A stretch of DNA of 32,693 nucleotides from positions 83,363 through 116,055 of the forward strand of contig SHZM01000001.1 in assembly GCA_009692265.1 (NCBI GenBank). The letters run 5' to 3'. Positions 26,082-32,693 of the stretch are shown piece after piece. This stretch comes from Gammaproteobacteria bacterium. Its GTDB lineage: Bacteria; Pseudomonadota; Gammaproteobacteria; Ga0077536. The notes beneath the pieces were generated by a model. That model did not search any database. It was not told the DNA's origin and worked only from the letters and a program-made list of their open reading frames with translations. Position numbers and translations under genes: made by a program. Each line of letters starts with the position of its first letter. Positions within the stretch are counted from its first letter, which is position 1.

Positions 26082-27344
26082 TTAAAAAAAGCCGTTCGCC
26101 GGTAAGCGCTCTCCGTTGATCAAGAAGTTGCCGATGGCGCGCGCCTTGTATACGGCCGGATTATGCGACGCGAGTGTGCGGATATTGCGCCAGTGACGAT
26201 CCAGATTTGCGCTTTGTTTGATCGCCGAGGATCCGCCGACATCGAAAAGGTGGGTCGCTGCCCGCGTCGCGATGTCGTCGACGATGACCTTGGCCTGCGC
26301 GGTGAGCAGGGATCCGCGGTGGGCGAGTTCGAAGTCCGGCGGGCCTTTATCAATGGAAGCCAGTGCGAGGTCCTGAGCATCAGCCGCCGCGAGAATCAGC
26401 GCCTCTGCCGCAAAGGCGCTACTCGCCAACTCGCCGACGATTTGCTGGAGCAGGGGATCGGCGCTTGCTGTTTCGCTGACCGCGTGTGAATAGGTTCGTC
26501 CGCGTTTGCGTACCAGCTGCACGGCATCGGTCACGACGGTGCGCAGCACGCCGGCGATGATGGCGGTCAGAATGAGCTGCACGAACTGTCCGACGAGCAA
26601 CGGGTCGGCCGGATTCTCGACCGACGCGACTTCGGTGCTTTCGACCCCGGCGACAAGGACTTCGTCGGGATGGACGACCACGTTACGAAAGATTGCCGTG
26701 CCGCTGCCGGTCAAGCGCTGACCGATCCCGTCCCAATCGTCTTCGAGAGTCACACCTGCGCGATCGGCCGGGATTATCGCGGCGGAGAGTTTGCCCTCGG
26801 CGTTCGACGCAATAACGTTAATCCAATCCGAATACAGGCTGCCGGTAACGTAGTATTTCGTGCCGTTCAGCACAAAGTGATCACCGTGTGGCGTTAACTT
26901 GGTTTCGAAAATCCAGCTGCCCACTGCCGCGCCCCCGCCGAGCTCGGACACAGCGTTACCAAAGAGGGCACCTTGCACAATCTTAGCGAGCCAACGCGCG
27001 CGCTCGGTCTTGTTCGTCGACCGCAGGCGTTCTTCCACAAACCAATAGTGCGCGCGCAGGATGTGGGCGATATCTGGATCCACCGCCGTCAATTCCATCA
27101 GCATCGCGAAGAATTCGCGCACTGAGCATCCGCCGCCGCCGTCGGCGAGCGGGACCCGCAACGCACCCAATTTGGACTGTCGCACCAGTTCGATGGCCGG
27201 GTGTAGCGAACGCCCGTCCTGCCTGCATTCAGCCGCGGACTTTCCGATCGCGTCGATTAATTGCCGTAGCTCGGGTGTGCCGAAGCGGGGCGGTTGGGAG
27301 CCGAAAATTTGCGTAGGAGCGGCGGTCGCAGAATCGTTATTCAT
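26082..27344 (-). CDS. Acyl-CoA dehydrogenase-fold flavoprotein, DszC/SfnB-like
   Basis: A 420-residue flavoprotein of the acyl-CoA dehydrogenase superfamily. Sequence features point to the DszC/SfnB branch (monooxygenases or sulfur-compound enzymes using reduced flavin): LGALRVPLADGGGGCSVREFF, a middle segment FVLNGTKYYVTGSLYSDWI, and the C-terminal helices with THLFDVGGSSAIKQSANLDRHWR and RTLASHNP. Classical dehydrogenases have a catalytic Glu that I do not see in the usual place, in line with this branch. AGGG seven bases before the ATG at 27344 supports this start over 27389. It is divergent from the formyltransferase gene. The substrate may be an organosulfur or other small compound rather than a fatty acyl-CoA. 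Confidence 0.85.
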   Translation of the reverse strand: MNNDSATAAPTQIFGSQPPRFGTPELRQLIDAIGKSAAECRQDGRSLHPAIELVRQSKLGALRVPLADGGGGCSVREFFAMLMELTAVDPDIAHILRAHYWFVEERLRSTNKTERARWLAKIVQGALFGNAVSELGGGAAVGSWIFETKLTPHGDHFVLNGTKYYVTGSLYSDWINVIASNAEGKLSAAIIPADRAGVTLEDDWDGIGQRLTGSGTAIFRNVVVHPDEVLVAGVESTEVASVENPADPLLVGQFVQLILTAIIAGVLRTVVTDAVQLVRKRGRTYSHAVSETASADPLLQQIVGELASSAFAAEALILAAADAQDLALASIDKGPPDFELAHRGSLLTAQAKVIVDDIATRAATHLFDVGGSSAIKQSANLDRHWRNIRTLASHNPAVYKARAIGNFLINGERLPANGFF

Positions 27345-27523
27345 CGGAGACCCTCGTTGGTGGCATTTAGTTGAGATAACGGGCCACACAGAATAGCCGC
27401 TTAAATATTGGGAAGTAAGCTCTGACGTCCGCGCGCACGCGTGCAGTAGACTTGAGATGACGTCGCGAGCCGCTGCTCGCGGGTTCCGCGTGTAGTTCGC
27501 AAAAACACCCAGGGGTCAAGAAG

Positions 27524-28204
27524 ATGAAATTCGACTATCGCCCTTTACTGCTCACCTCCGTCCCCGATTCGACCGCGGCAGTCACCGCCGTCGCTAGTAA
27601 GCACTTTTTAGAGCCGACCGTGATTTTCTGGGAAATGGGTAATACGTCGACGAAGGCCGACGTGCTCGCGCAGATCGAGCGGCGCGACTACAACCTCCTC
27701 ATCTCCTATGTCAACGGCATCATTCTGAAACCGAATCATCTGCGCAAAGCGACCTATGGCGCGATCAACATTCATCCCGCGCCTCCGGAACACGGAGGCT
27801 GCTGGGGTATCTGGTGCCAACCGGTTATTAATCGCGAAACCCGAACGCACCATGGCGTGACGGTTCACGAAATTGATGAGGAAATTGACCACGGCGAAAT
27901 TTATTTAGCCGAGCGCTGGGAGGTGCCGGCCAGCGCGACCATCCAAGACGTGTTTGAGCACAGTGTCGCGGACTCTATGCGCATGCTGGAAATTGTCTGT
28001 GAGCGCATCGCGCAGAGCGATAAAGGCACTCGCTGTTTCACGGCGATAGACGAGCGGTGGGATCCGTCCAATCGGCATACCCTGATTGAACAGATCCGTC
28101 GTTGGTTTGCGGACCTAGCGCCTGACCACCCCGCACATCAGGAACGCGTGTTCTTGAATCATCCTCGCGCCATCATTAACCCGCCGTATTTTGACGATCT
28201 CTAG
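27524..28204 (+). CDS. Formyltransferase-fold protein (methionyl-tRNA/GAR formyltransferase N-terminal domain type)
   Basis: A 226-residue protein with the formyl-transfer fold. The Asn-His-Asp catalytic triad is complete: INIHPAPPEHGG gives Asn and His, and GVTVHEIDEEIDHGEI gives Asp. It lacks the C-terminal tRNA-binding domain of Fmt and has a C-terminal tail of its own (residues about 170-226). It is therefore not the housekeeping Fmt or PurN; similar stand-alone proteins formylate amino sugars or amines in secondary pathways, using 10-formyl-THF. AGAAG precedes the ATG at 27524 closely. The formate-THF ligase at 2091 could supply the formyl donor. The acceptor is unknown. Confidence 0.83.
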   Translation: MKFDYRPLLLTSVPDSTAAVTAVASKHFLEPTVIFWEMGNTSTKADVLAQIERRDYNLLISYVNGIILKPNHLRKATYGAINIHPAPPEHGGCWGIWCQPVINRETRTHHGVTVHEIDEEIDHGEIYLAERWEVPASATIQDVFEHSVADSMRMLEIVCERIAQSDKGTRCFTAIDERWDPSNRHTLIEQIRRWFADLAPDHPAHQERVFLNHPRAIINPPYFDDL

Positions 28205-28226
28205 TGCTGTGCCAGAGGCGTCGCAA

Positions 28227-28619
28227 TTACTTGATGATTTCCCAGAACAAACCAACTTCGCAGAAGAAGCCCAGGGTGAACACCAAGGTACGAATGTAGG
28301 AAACACCCAGGAGATAGACGACCGCATGGATGAGTCTCATCCAGAAAAACCCCGCGCACCAATAAGCCGTCATCGCGCTCGCTTTGTCGGTTAGGTGAAT
28401 TATCAACACTAGGGCTGCGAATGGCGCAAATGTTTCGACAGCGTTTAGGTAAGTGCGGTGAGCGCGCTGTCCCCAGAGCGGCACCGGCCGCGGGGTTGGA
28501 TCGGTGTAGTTGGCGGGTTTCAGAAATCCATTTGTCGTAACTTGCGAGATCACGTACGGGATCCATAACGCCGCAGTCAGCATTGCCACATACAGGAGAT
28601 AGGTAAGTTCCATAGTCAT
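28227..28619 (-). CDS. MAPEG family membrane protein
   Basis: A 130-residue integral membrane protein of the MAPEG family (glutathione transferase/leukotriene synthase relatives). Four hydrophobic segments are visible, and the family signature falls in RAHRTYLNAVETFAPFAALVL. The C-terminal part FWMRLIHAVVYLLGVSYIRTL also fits. Bacterial members are often called putative glutathione-dependent detoxification proteins. The ATG at 28619 has GAGGAAA seven bases upstream; another ATG two codons on is possible. It is convergent with the formyltransferase gene, with 22 bases between stops. The 169 bases upstream of it show nothing recognisable. Confidence 0.9.
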   Translation of the reverse strand: MTMELTYLLYVAMLTAALWIPYVISQVTTNGFLKPANYTDPTPRPVPLWGQRAHRTYLNAVETFAPFAALVLIIHLTDKASAMTAYWCAGFFWMRLIHAVVYLLGVSYIRTLVFTLGFFCEVGLFWEIIK

Positions 28620-28788
28620 CTGAATTTCCTCATCTGTTGTTGGGGGGCGAGCAACCAGCGACTCTCATCGTGCCGAAGTAGCATAGCCTCACTAGCCTTC
28701 GCGATCGAGCATCAAAAGTACTCGGCATTCGTAGGCGAGCGAGATTTGCCATCCGGGGCAGGCCCGAATTAAAAGAGTTCAACCCAGC

Positions 28789-29010
28789 CTACCACCCGCC
28801 GAATTCAGGTTTCGGAAATCCGAGCGTCTCGCGCAAGGCGGTGCCTGGATATTCGAGGCGAAATAGCCTGTGGCGCCTTAACTCCGGGATCACCAATCGC
28901 GCAAAATCTTCGTAGCTTCCGGACACGTGGGTCGCGGCGGCAAGTTCGTCCGCGGTGGTGATTGGCGACCTGCTGTGTAGAGGCTTGGTAGTGGCGCTTG
29001 GCGCTGACAG
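28789..29010 (-). pseudogene. C-terminal remnant of a luciferase-like (NtaA/SnaA/DszA-type) flavin monooxygenase
   Basis: A minus-strand open stretch ends at the TAG at 28789 and encodes SPITTADELAAATHVSGSYE, a helix, then VIPELRRHRLFRLEYPG and TALRETLGFPKPEF. This is the characteristic C-terminus of flavin-dependent monooxygenases of the NtaA/SnaA/DszA group, which end PELQRRGLFR.EY.G.TLRE.LGL. Only about 58 matching residues remain, there is no start codon, and a TGA closes the frame at 29011. The rest of the gene, normally about 440 residues, is gone; the CoA-transferase gene ends where its body should be. It is a deletion scar. Confidence 0.72.
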
Positions 29011-29018
29011 TCATTTTC

Positions 29019-30221
29019 TCAGATCACTCCAGCTTCGCGCAGACCTTCGATCTCCTCACGGGAGAAGCCAAGGCGTTCGCAATAGATCTCCTCGTTGTGC
29101 GCGCCGAGATCGGGTCCGAGCGAGGAGAATCGACCGGGTGTCTCTGATAACCGCGGCACGACATTCGGGATCACGACGTTCCCCGCGCGGGGATCCTGCA
29201 CCGTAAGGAGATTCTCACGCGCCTTGAAGTGTTCGTCCTCGAAGATATCGGCGATGCTGTTGATTGGTCCGAGTGGCACTTCGCCATCCAGACATTGCTG
29301 CATGACGTCGTCGCGATCACGCTGCCCGATCCACTCAGCCACGATGCGGTTTAGTTCTTCGCGCGCCGCTACCCGCTGCGCCATGGTCGCGTAGCGATCG
29401 GGCGCGAGCAGGTCCGCACGCCCCATCACGGTAGCCAGGCGCGCAAACATTTTGTCAGTCGAACAAGCAAGCGCGACCCACTTTCCGTCGCGCGTCCGGT
29501 AATGGCTGTGCGGCACCACGTTCACGGTGTCGGGACCCATCCGTTCGCGCACGAAACCGGATCTTGCGTAGGCCGGAGCGAGTTCATCGAGCATCCGAAA
29601 GATCCCTTCGTACAAGGCAATGTCGACGGACTGGCCGATCCCGAAACGCGCGCGTGCGGTATACGCGAGCAAGGCACCGAGGGCGGCATACAAACCAGAA
29701 ATGTAATCGGCGAGTGAGGTTGAACCAGGGGTTACCGGTGGTCCGTCAGCCTCACCGGCGAGATAGGCCAGCCCCGAAAACGCGTGCGCAATTCGGGCAA
29801 AGCCGGGTCGATCGCGATAGGGTCCATCCTGACCGTAGGCCGAGATGCGGATCAGAATCAGATCCTCCTTGCACGACTTCAACTCCGGGTAGCCGAGGCC
29901 CCAACGTTCCAAAGTTCCTGGGCGAAAGTTCTCGACCATGATGTCGCAGTCGGCAACGAGACGTTTGAGGATCGCGGCGCCCTGCGGTTTGCGCAAATCG
30001 AGGGTGATCGATTTCTTGTTACGGCCATCGTTCAGCCAGTTCAGGCTTGATCCGGTTTCCGTGATGGTGCCGAAGCGACGAAACGGATCGCCCTCCCCAG
30101 GCATTTCCACCTTGATCACCTCGGCGCCGAAATCGCCCAAAAGGCTCGCACAGAACGGCGCGGCCAACATCGTTGCGACATCGATCACCCGCACGCCTTC
30201 CAACGGGAGGGGTTTAGACAC
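29019..30221 (-). CDS. CaiB/BaiF family CoA-transferase
   Basis: Class III CoA-transferase of 400 residues that moves CoA between carboxylic acids, for example onto carnitine, bile acids, formate/oxalate or aromatic acids. The N-terminus PLEGVRVIDVATMLAAPFCA and the LGDFGAEVIKVEMPGEGDP block are canonical. The catalytic Asp lies in TSLADYISGLYAALGAL near residue 172. The ATG at 30221 is the only reasonable start. It lies just upstream of the luciferase-like remnant. Its neighbours suggest it primes a carboxylic acid for beta-oxidation-like breakdown. Several plus-strand open frames across the gene are antisense shadows. Confidence 0.93.
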   Translation of the reverse strand: MSKPLPLEGVRVIDVATMLAAPFCASLLGDFGAEVIKVEMPGEGDPFRRFGTITETGSSLNWLNDGRNKKSITLDLRKPQGAAILKRLVADCDIMVENFRPGTLERWGLGYPELKSCKEDLILIRISAYGQDGPYRDRPGFARIAHAFSGLAYLAGEADGPPVTPGSTSLADYISGLYAALGALLAYTARARFGIGQSVDIALYEGIFRMLDELAPAYARSGFVRERMGPDTVNVVPHSHYRTRDGKWVALACSTDKMFARLATVMGRADLLAPDRYATMAQRVAAREELNRIVAEWIGQRDRDDVMQQCLDGEVPLGPINSIADIFEDEHFKARENLLTVQDPRAGNVVIPNVVPRLSETPGRFSSLGPDLGAHNEEIYCERLGFSREEIEGLREAGVI

Positions 30222-30499
30222 TAGCGGGCTCTGCGAGCGGACAGCGCATGCTTCTGGCGATCATGTTGAAACTCATTTGGTGGTTGCGAGTACGCGGCTG
30301 ATGGTACACGACAAGGGTGCACCTCATGTACGTCCCTCCGGCCGCTCGCGTGCGATACCGCGTCTGGGCGATGTCGAAGATCGAGAGCAGTTCGTCATGG
30401 TCCGCGCGCTCAATGGAAACTTGCCAGCGGTCCAAATAACTTACGAATTTCACTACGACATCTGCAAAGAACATTGATCCGTCGCCAGATCGCGGCGCA

Positions 30500-30858
30500 T
30501 TGGCGAATTTGATTTTCAGCTCACGCTGGATGCAGTTGCCACTGTATCTCGGTTTAATCGTCGCTCAAGCCGTGTACGTGGTGCTCTTCATCCTGATCAG
30601 CCGGAATGGTTGAGCCACGTCAACGCGTCAGTGCTGAAAGTAAAACTAGCGATGGCGATTATCGGCATCTCGTCGATTCACTTGCTCAGGACTTTCATCG
30701 AGGCGGGATCGATTGGGATAGAGGGCGCGCGGGTAACGTCTACCGGGATAATGTGGCAAACCACGATTCATATGATCTTCATTCTTTCGGCGATCGGCAT
30801 CGCGTGGACCGATTACATCATGCAACAAGCGAGTCGGCTCGGTAAGCTGGAACACTGA
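30500..30858 (+). pseudogene. UPF0114 (YqhA) family membrane protein with internal deletion and frameshift
   Basis: The start (TTG at 30500 or ATG at 30530) reads ANLIFSSRWMQLPLYLGLIV and AQAVYVVL, the first transmembrane part of UPF0114 proteins. In that frame a TGA follows at about 30610. One frame over, from about 30589, the family continues with HPDQPEWLSHVNASVLKVKL, AMAIIGISSIHLLRTFIEA and the last membrane helix up to the stop at 30858. The stretch normally between (roughly 50-60 residues with the middle helix) is missing. The gene has thus lost an internal segment whose length is not a multiple of three. The function of YqhA is not well known. Confidence 0.78.
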
Positions 30859-30884
30859 AGATCCACCCGAAGCAAAGTACCGAT

Positions 30885-30903
30885 CAAAAACGACGGTACC
30901 GTC
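30885..30903 (-). terminator. Possible weak terminator of phoD
   Basis: On the minus strand GACGGTACCGTC (30903-30892) is followed by GTTTTTG. The palindrome could give only a short stem, and it overlaps the phoD stop codon, so the call is tentative. Confidence 0.3.
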
Positions 30904-32509
30904 ATGCCGCGGGCGGCAGCTCCACCTTGAACAACTCCGTGCCAGTCACGTCATGCAGCGAGACTGTCAGCACCTGACTGCGCGCATCGATCCGTCCGAT
31001 GCCGAAGAACTGCAAACCGTCGCTCGGCGGGCGGTTCGGTTTCAAGTCCGGCGGGATGCTGACGAACTTCACTTCGGGGCCAAAAGTCGGATCGACTTCG
31101 TTCGGACCGTGGGTGCCGGCATTGATCGGACCGCCGACGAACTCCCAAAACGGCGCAAACTCGGTGAAACGTGCGTGCTCGGGTTGATAGTGGGTGGCCG
31201 ACGCGTAGTGCACATCGGCGGTTACCCACACCACGTTCCTGATCCCCGATACCTTAATAAATCGTAGCAGCTCAGCAATTTCCAGTTCGCGACCGGAAGG
31301 TCCAGCGGCATCACCATTGGCCCACGCCTCAAAAGTGCCTTTAGGCACATCCGGATTGAGATCGCGGACCACCAGCGATAACGGGATATCACTGGCGATC
31401 ACCTTCCAGGTCGCGCGCGAGCCAGACAGCGCACTCTTCAACCAGCTCATCTGCTCAGGCCCGAGGAAGTCGGCAGCGCCGCCCGGGGTAGTCTGCCGAT
31501 TTGACGAGTTGGCACCGCGGTAGCTGCGCTGGTCCAGCATGAACACATCGGCCATCGAGCCCATACGGAGCATGCGATATATCCGCTCGGGATCGCTCGG
31601 GTCGAAGCGTATCGGGTTGTACTCAAACATCGCACGTTTGCCGTACGCCGCCAGCAGCGACGCGCTGCGCTCCTGATAGCGGGTTTCCTCAGCTCCAATG
31701 CGCTGGCCCGGATACCAGTTGTTACGCGTTTCATGGTCGTCCCATTGCACGAGCATCGGAACCTCGGCACAGAACCGCCGCTTGTTCTCGTCGAGCAAGT
31801 TGTAGCTAAAGTTGCCGCGGAAGTCGTCCAAGGTTTCCGCGACTTTGCTTTTTGCCGGAGTGACGAGGTTCTTCCATACGCTGCCATCATCGAGGATCAC
31901 CTCGGCCGGGATCGGCCCGTCGGCATAAATCTGATCGCCGGAGTGAATGAAAAAATCCGGCGCAAATTTGTGCATCGCTGCGTAAACGCGATAACCACCC
32001 CAGGCCTCGTTAATCCCCCAGCCTTGTCCGGCTTCGTCGCCGGAGAACGCGAACACCAAATCGCGTGGTTCGGTCGATGGCGTGCGAAAGCGACCGAGCC
32101 GCGGTGCACTGAAGACCTTGGGATCCGCGAGATCTTGAAATAGCACGCGATAGAAGTGTGTCTGCCCGGGCGTGAGATCGGTGAGATCAACCCGCGCGGT
32201 GAAATCGTTCGTCGCTAACGCGGCGGGTCCAATAATGCGACGAGGATCGGCCATCGACTCGGTGGTCGCCACCTCGACAATCATGCGTGCCGGTCGGTCC
32301 GCGCGGCTCCAGACGATCGCGCGACGAACCGAGACATCGCCGCTCATCACCCCGCTGGGCATCTGGGGGCGGGATCGTTCAAGCGTGATAATCGCCGGAG
32401 CGCGGCCTTCCGCGAGAACTCCGCGCAAACCAATACCTGCGGTGAGACCGCCAAGTGCCAGTACCCGCAGCGCACGACGGCGAGCGGGCGAATCGGGAAT
32501 TTTCGTCAT
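30902..32509 (-). CDS. phoD: Alkaline phosphatase D family phosphodiesterase/phosphatase, Tat-exported
   Basis: A 535-residue metallophosphatase of the PhoD family. The N-terminus ARRRALRVLALGGLTAGIGL is a twin-arginine-type signal, so the protein is folded in the cytoplasm and exported to the periplasm. A PhoD N-terminal (Ig-like) domain covers about residues 50-145 (SGVMSGDVSVRRAIVWSRAD, TPGQTHFYRVLF). The metal-binding core contains FIHSGDQIYADGP, LVQWDDHETRNNW and WVTADVHYASATHY. PhoD enzymes release phosphate from mono- and diesters such as teichoic acid or nucleic acid fragments under phosphate limitation. There is no clear ribosome-binding site before the ATG at 32509. An ISL3-type element ends about 40 bases upstream and may have replaced its promoter; no Pho-box was recognised. 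Confidence 0.92.
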   Translation of the reverse strand: MTKIPDSPARRRALRVLALGGLTAGIGLRGVLAEGRAPAIITLERSRPQMPSGVMSGDVSVRRAIVWSRADRPARMIVEVATTESMADPRRIIGPAALATNDFTARVDLTDLTPGQTHFYRVLFQDLADPKVFSAPRLGRFRTPSTEPRDLVFAFSGDEAGQGWGINEAWGGYRVYAAMHKFAPDFFIHSGDQIYADGPIPAEVILDDGSVWKNLVTPAKSKVAETLDDFRGNFSYNLLDENKRRFCAEVPMLVQWDDHETRNNWYPGQRIGAEETRYQERSASLLAAYGKRAMFEYNPIRFDPSDPERIYRMLRMGSMADVFMLDQRSYRGANSSNRQTTPGGAADFLGPEQMSWLKSALSGSRATWKVIASDIPLSLVVRDLNPDVPKGTFEAWANGDAAGPSGRELEIAELLRFIKVSGIRNVVWVTADVHYASATHYQPEHARFTEFAPFWEFVGGPINAGTHGPNEVDPTFGPEVKFVSIPPDLKPNRPPSDGLQFFGIGRIDARSQVLTVSLHDVTGTELFKVELPPAA

Positions 32510-32549
32510 TGAAATTCACGCTTTCGCTTGAACCGACTTTAATTAAAAT

Positions 32550-32693
32550 GGGTCTTCCGGACTTAGTGTGGGTAAAACTTGATCATTTTTCGGTCAAAGC
32601 TTAGGCAACATGCAGGTGAGGGTCTTCAATCGAAGGTATTCTTCGTCACGCAGTCCGTAGGCGCGACGCTGCAACACACGGATTTTATTGTTC
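32550..32693 (-). mobile_element. End of an ISL3-family insertion sequence
   Basis: GGGTCTTCCGGACTTAGTG starting at 32550 resembles ISL3-family terminal inverted repeats, and the last codons of a matching transposase follow at 32594. The element continues beyond the right edge. The AT-rich bases 32542-32549 could be one copy of the 8-base target duplication; the partner is outside the window. Confidence 0.65.
32594..32693 (-). CDS. ISL3-family transposase, C-terminal fragment
   Basis: Read on the minus strand from the right edge, the peptide NNKIRVLQRRAYGLRDEEYL, then RLKTLTCMLPKL and a TGA at 32594-32596, matches the conserved C-terminus of ISL3 (IS204/IS1001/IS1096/IS1165) DDE transposases. 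Only 32 residues are in the window; the remainder lies to the right, so whether the transposase is intact is unknown. The gene reads towards phoD, and read-through could drive it. Confidence 0.82.
   Translation of the reverse strand, partial: NNKIRVLQRRAYGLRDEEYLRLKTLTCMLPKL

Noticed and set aside
30214..30490. Overlapping open frames on both strands between the CoA-transferase and UPF0114 genes
   Set aside because: Both translations look superficially protein-like, but neither matches a family I recognise, and the plus-strand frame starts deep inside the CoA-transferase gene. A small unknown gene cannot be excluded.

Overview
The window looks like chromosomal DNA of a Gram-negative proteobacterium, most likely an uncultured gammaproteobacterium. 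The pyrG-kdsA pair (kdsA makes the LPS sugar Kdo), a Tat-exported PhoD, a CstA/YbdD pair and moderate-to-high GC all fit this. No rRNA, tRNA, CRISPR array or replication origin was recognised. The species assignment is inference only.

Layout. 1-6044: pyrG with the first codons of kdsA on the minus strand, a 380-base divergent gap, then a tightly packed plus-strand run fhs-cstA-ybdD. 6066-7803: two tandem, diverged paralogues with an N-terminal A1S_2505-type (phage-associated) domain and a C-terminal Rossmann/SLOG-like domain; these are the least explained genes here. 7986-12135: a group II aromatic amino acid decarboxylase, a Prx5-type peroxiredoxin separated from it by a perfect 15-bp hairpin, an FkbM methyltransferase and a serine/alanine-glyoxylate aminotransferase. 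12406-17750: a rifampicin-phosphotransferase-like PEP-utilising enzyme broken by a run of eight Gs, a TfdA/TauD dioxygenase, a divergent glyoxalase-fold protein interrupted by an amber codon, and an HSL-family esterase. 17751-18106: a perfect palindrome and a MITE-like block of nested hairpins. 18107-21046: an exported thioredoxin-like protein, a 17-residue repeat protein with a C-terminal endosialidase-type chaperone domain, and a Uma2 nuclease-fold protein. 21184-30221: a catabolic region with a crotonase, an exported cyclase-family hydrolase, a Baeyer-Villiger-type flavin monooxygenase, a Nudix hydrolase, a DszC/SfnB-like acyl-CoA dehydrogenase, a formyltransferase, a MAPEG protein, a C-terminal scrap of a luciferase-like monooxygenase and a CaiB-type CoA-transferase. 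30500-32693: a UPF0114 gene with an internal deletion, a Tat-exported PhoD phosphatase, and the end of an ISL3-family insertion sequence just upstream of phoD.

How it fits together. fhs makes 10-formyl-tetrahydrofolate, the sgaA-like enzyme links serine and glyoxylate, and the formyltransferase at 27524 may use 10-formyl-THF, so one-carbon metabolism recurs, though not as one operon. The 21-30 kb region carries oxygenase, hydratase, hydrolase and CoA-transferase functions suited to breaking down a cyclic or terpenoid-like carbon source; the substrate cannot be read from the sequence. Five genes are broken (frameshift, nonsense codon, internal deletion, terminal remnant, split signal peptide), and small inverted-repeat elements are common. 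This suggests a genome that is shedding accessory genes, although the homopolymer frameshift could be an assembly error.
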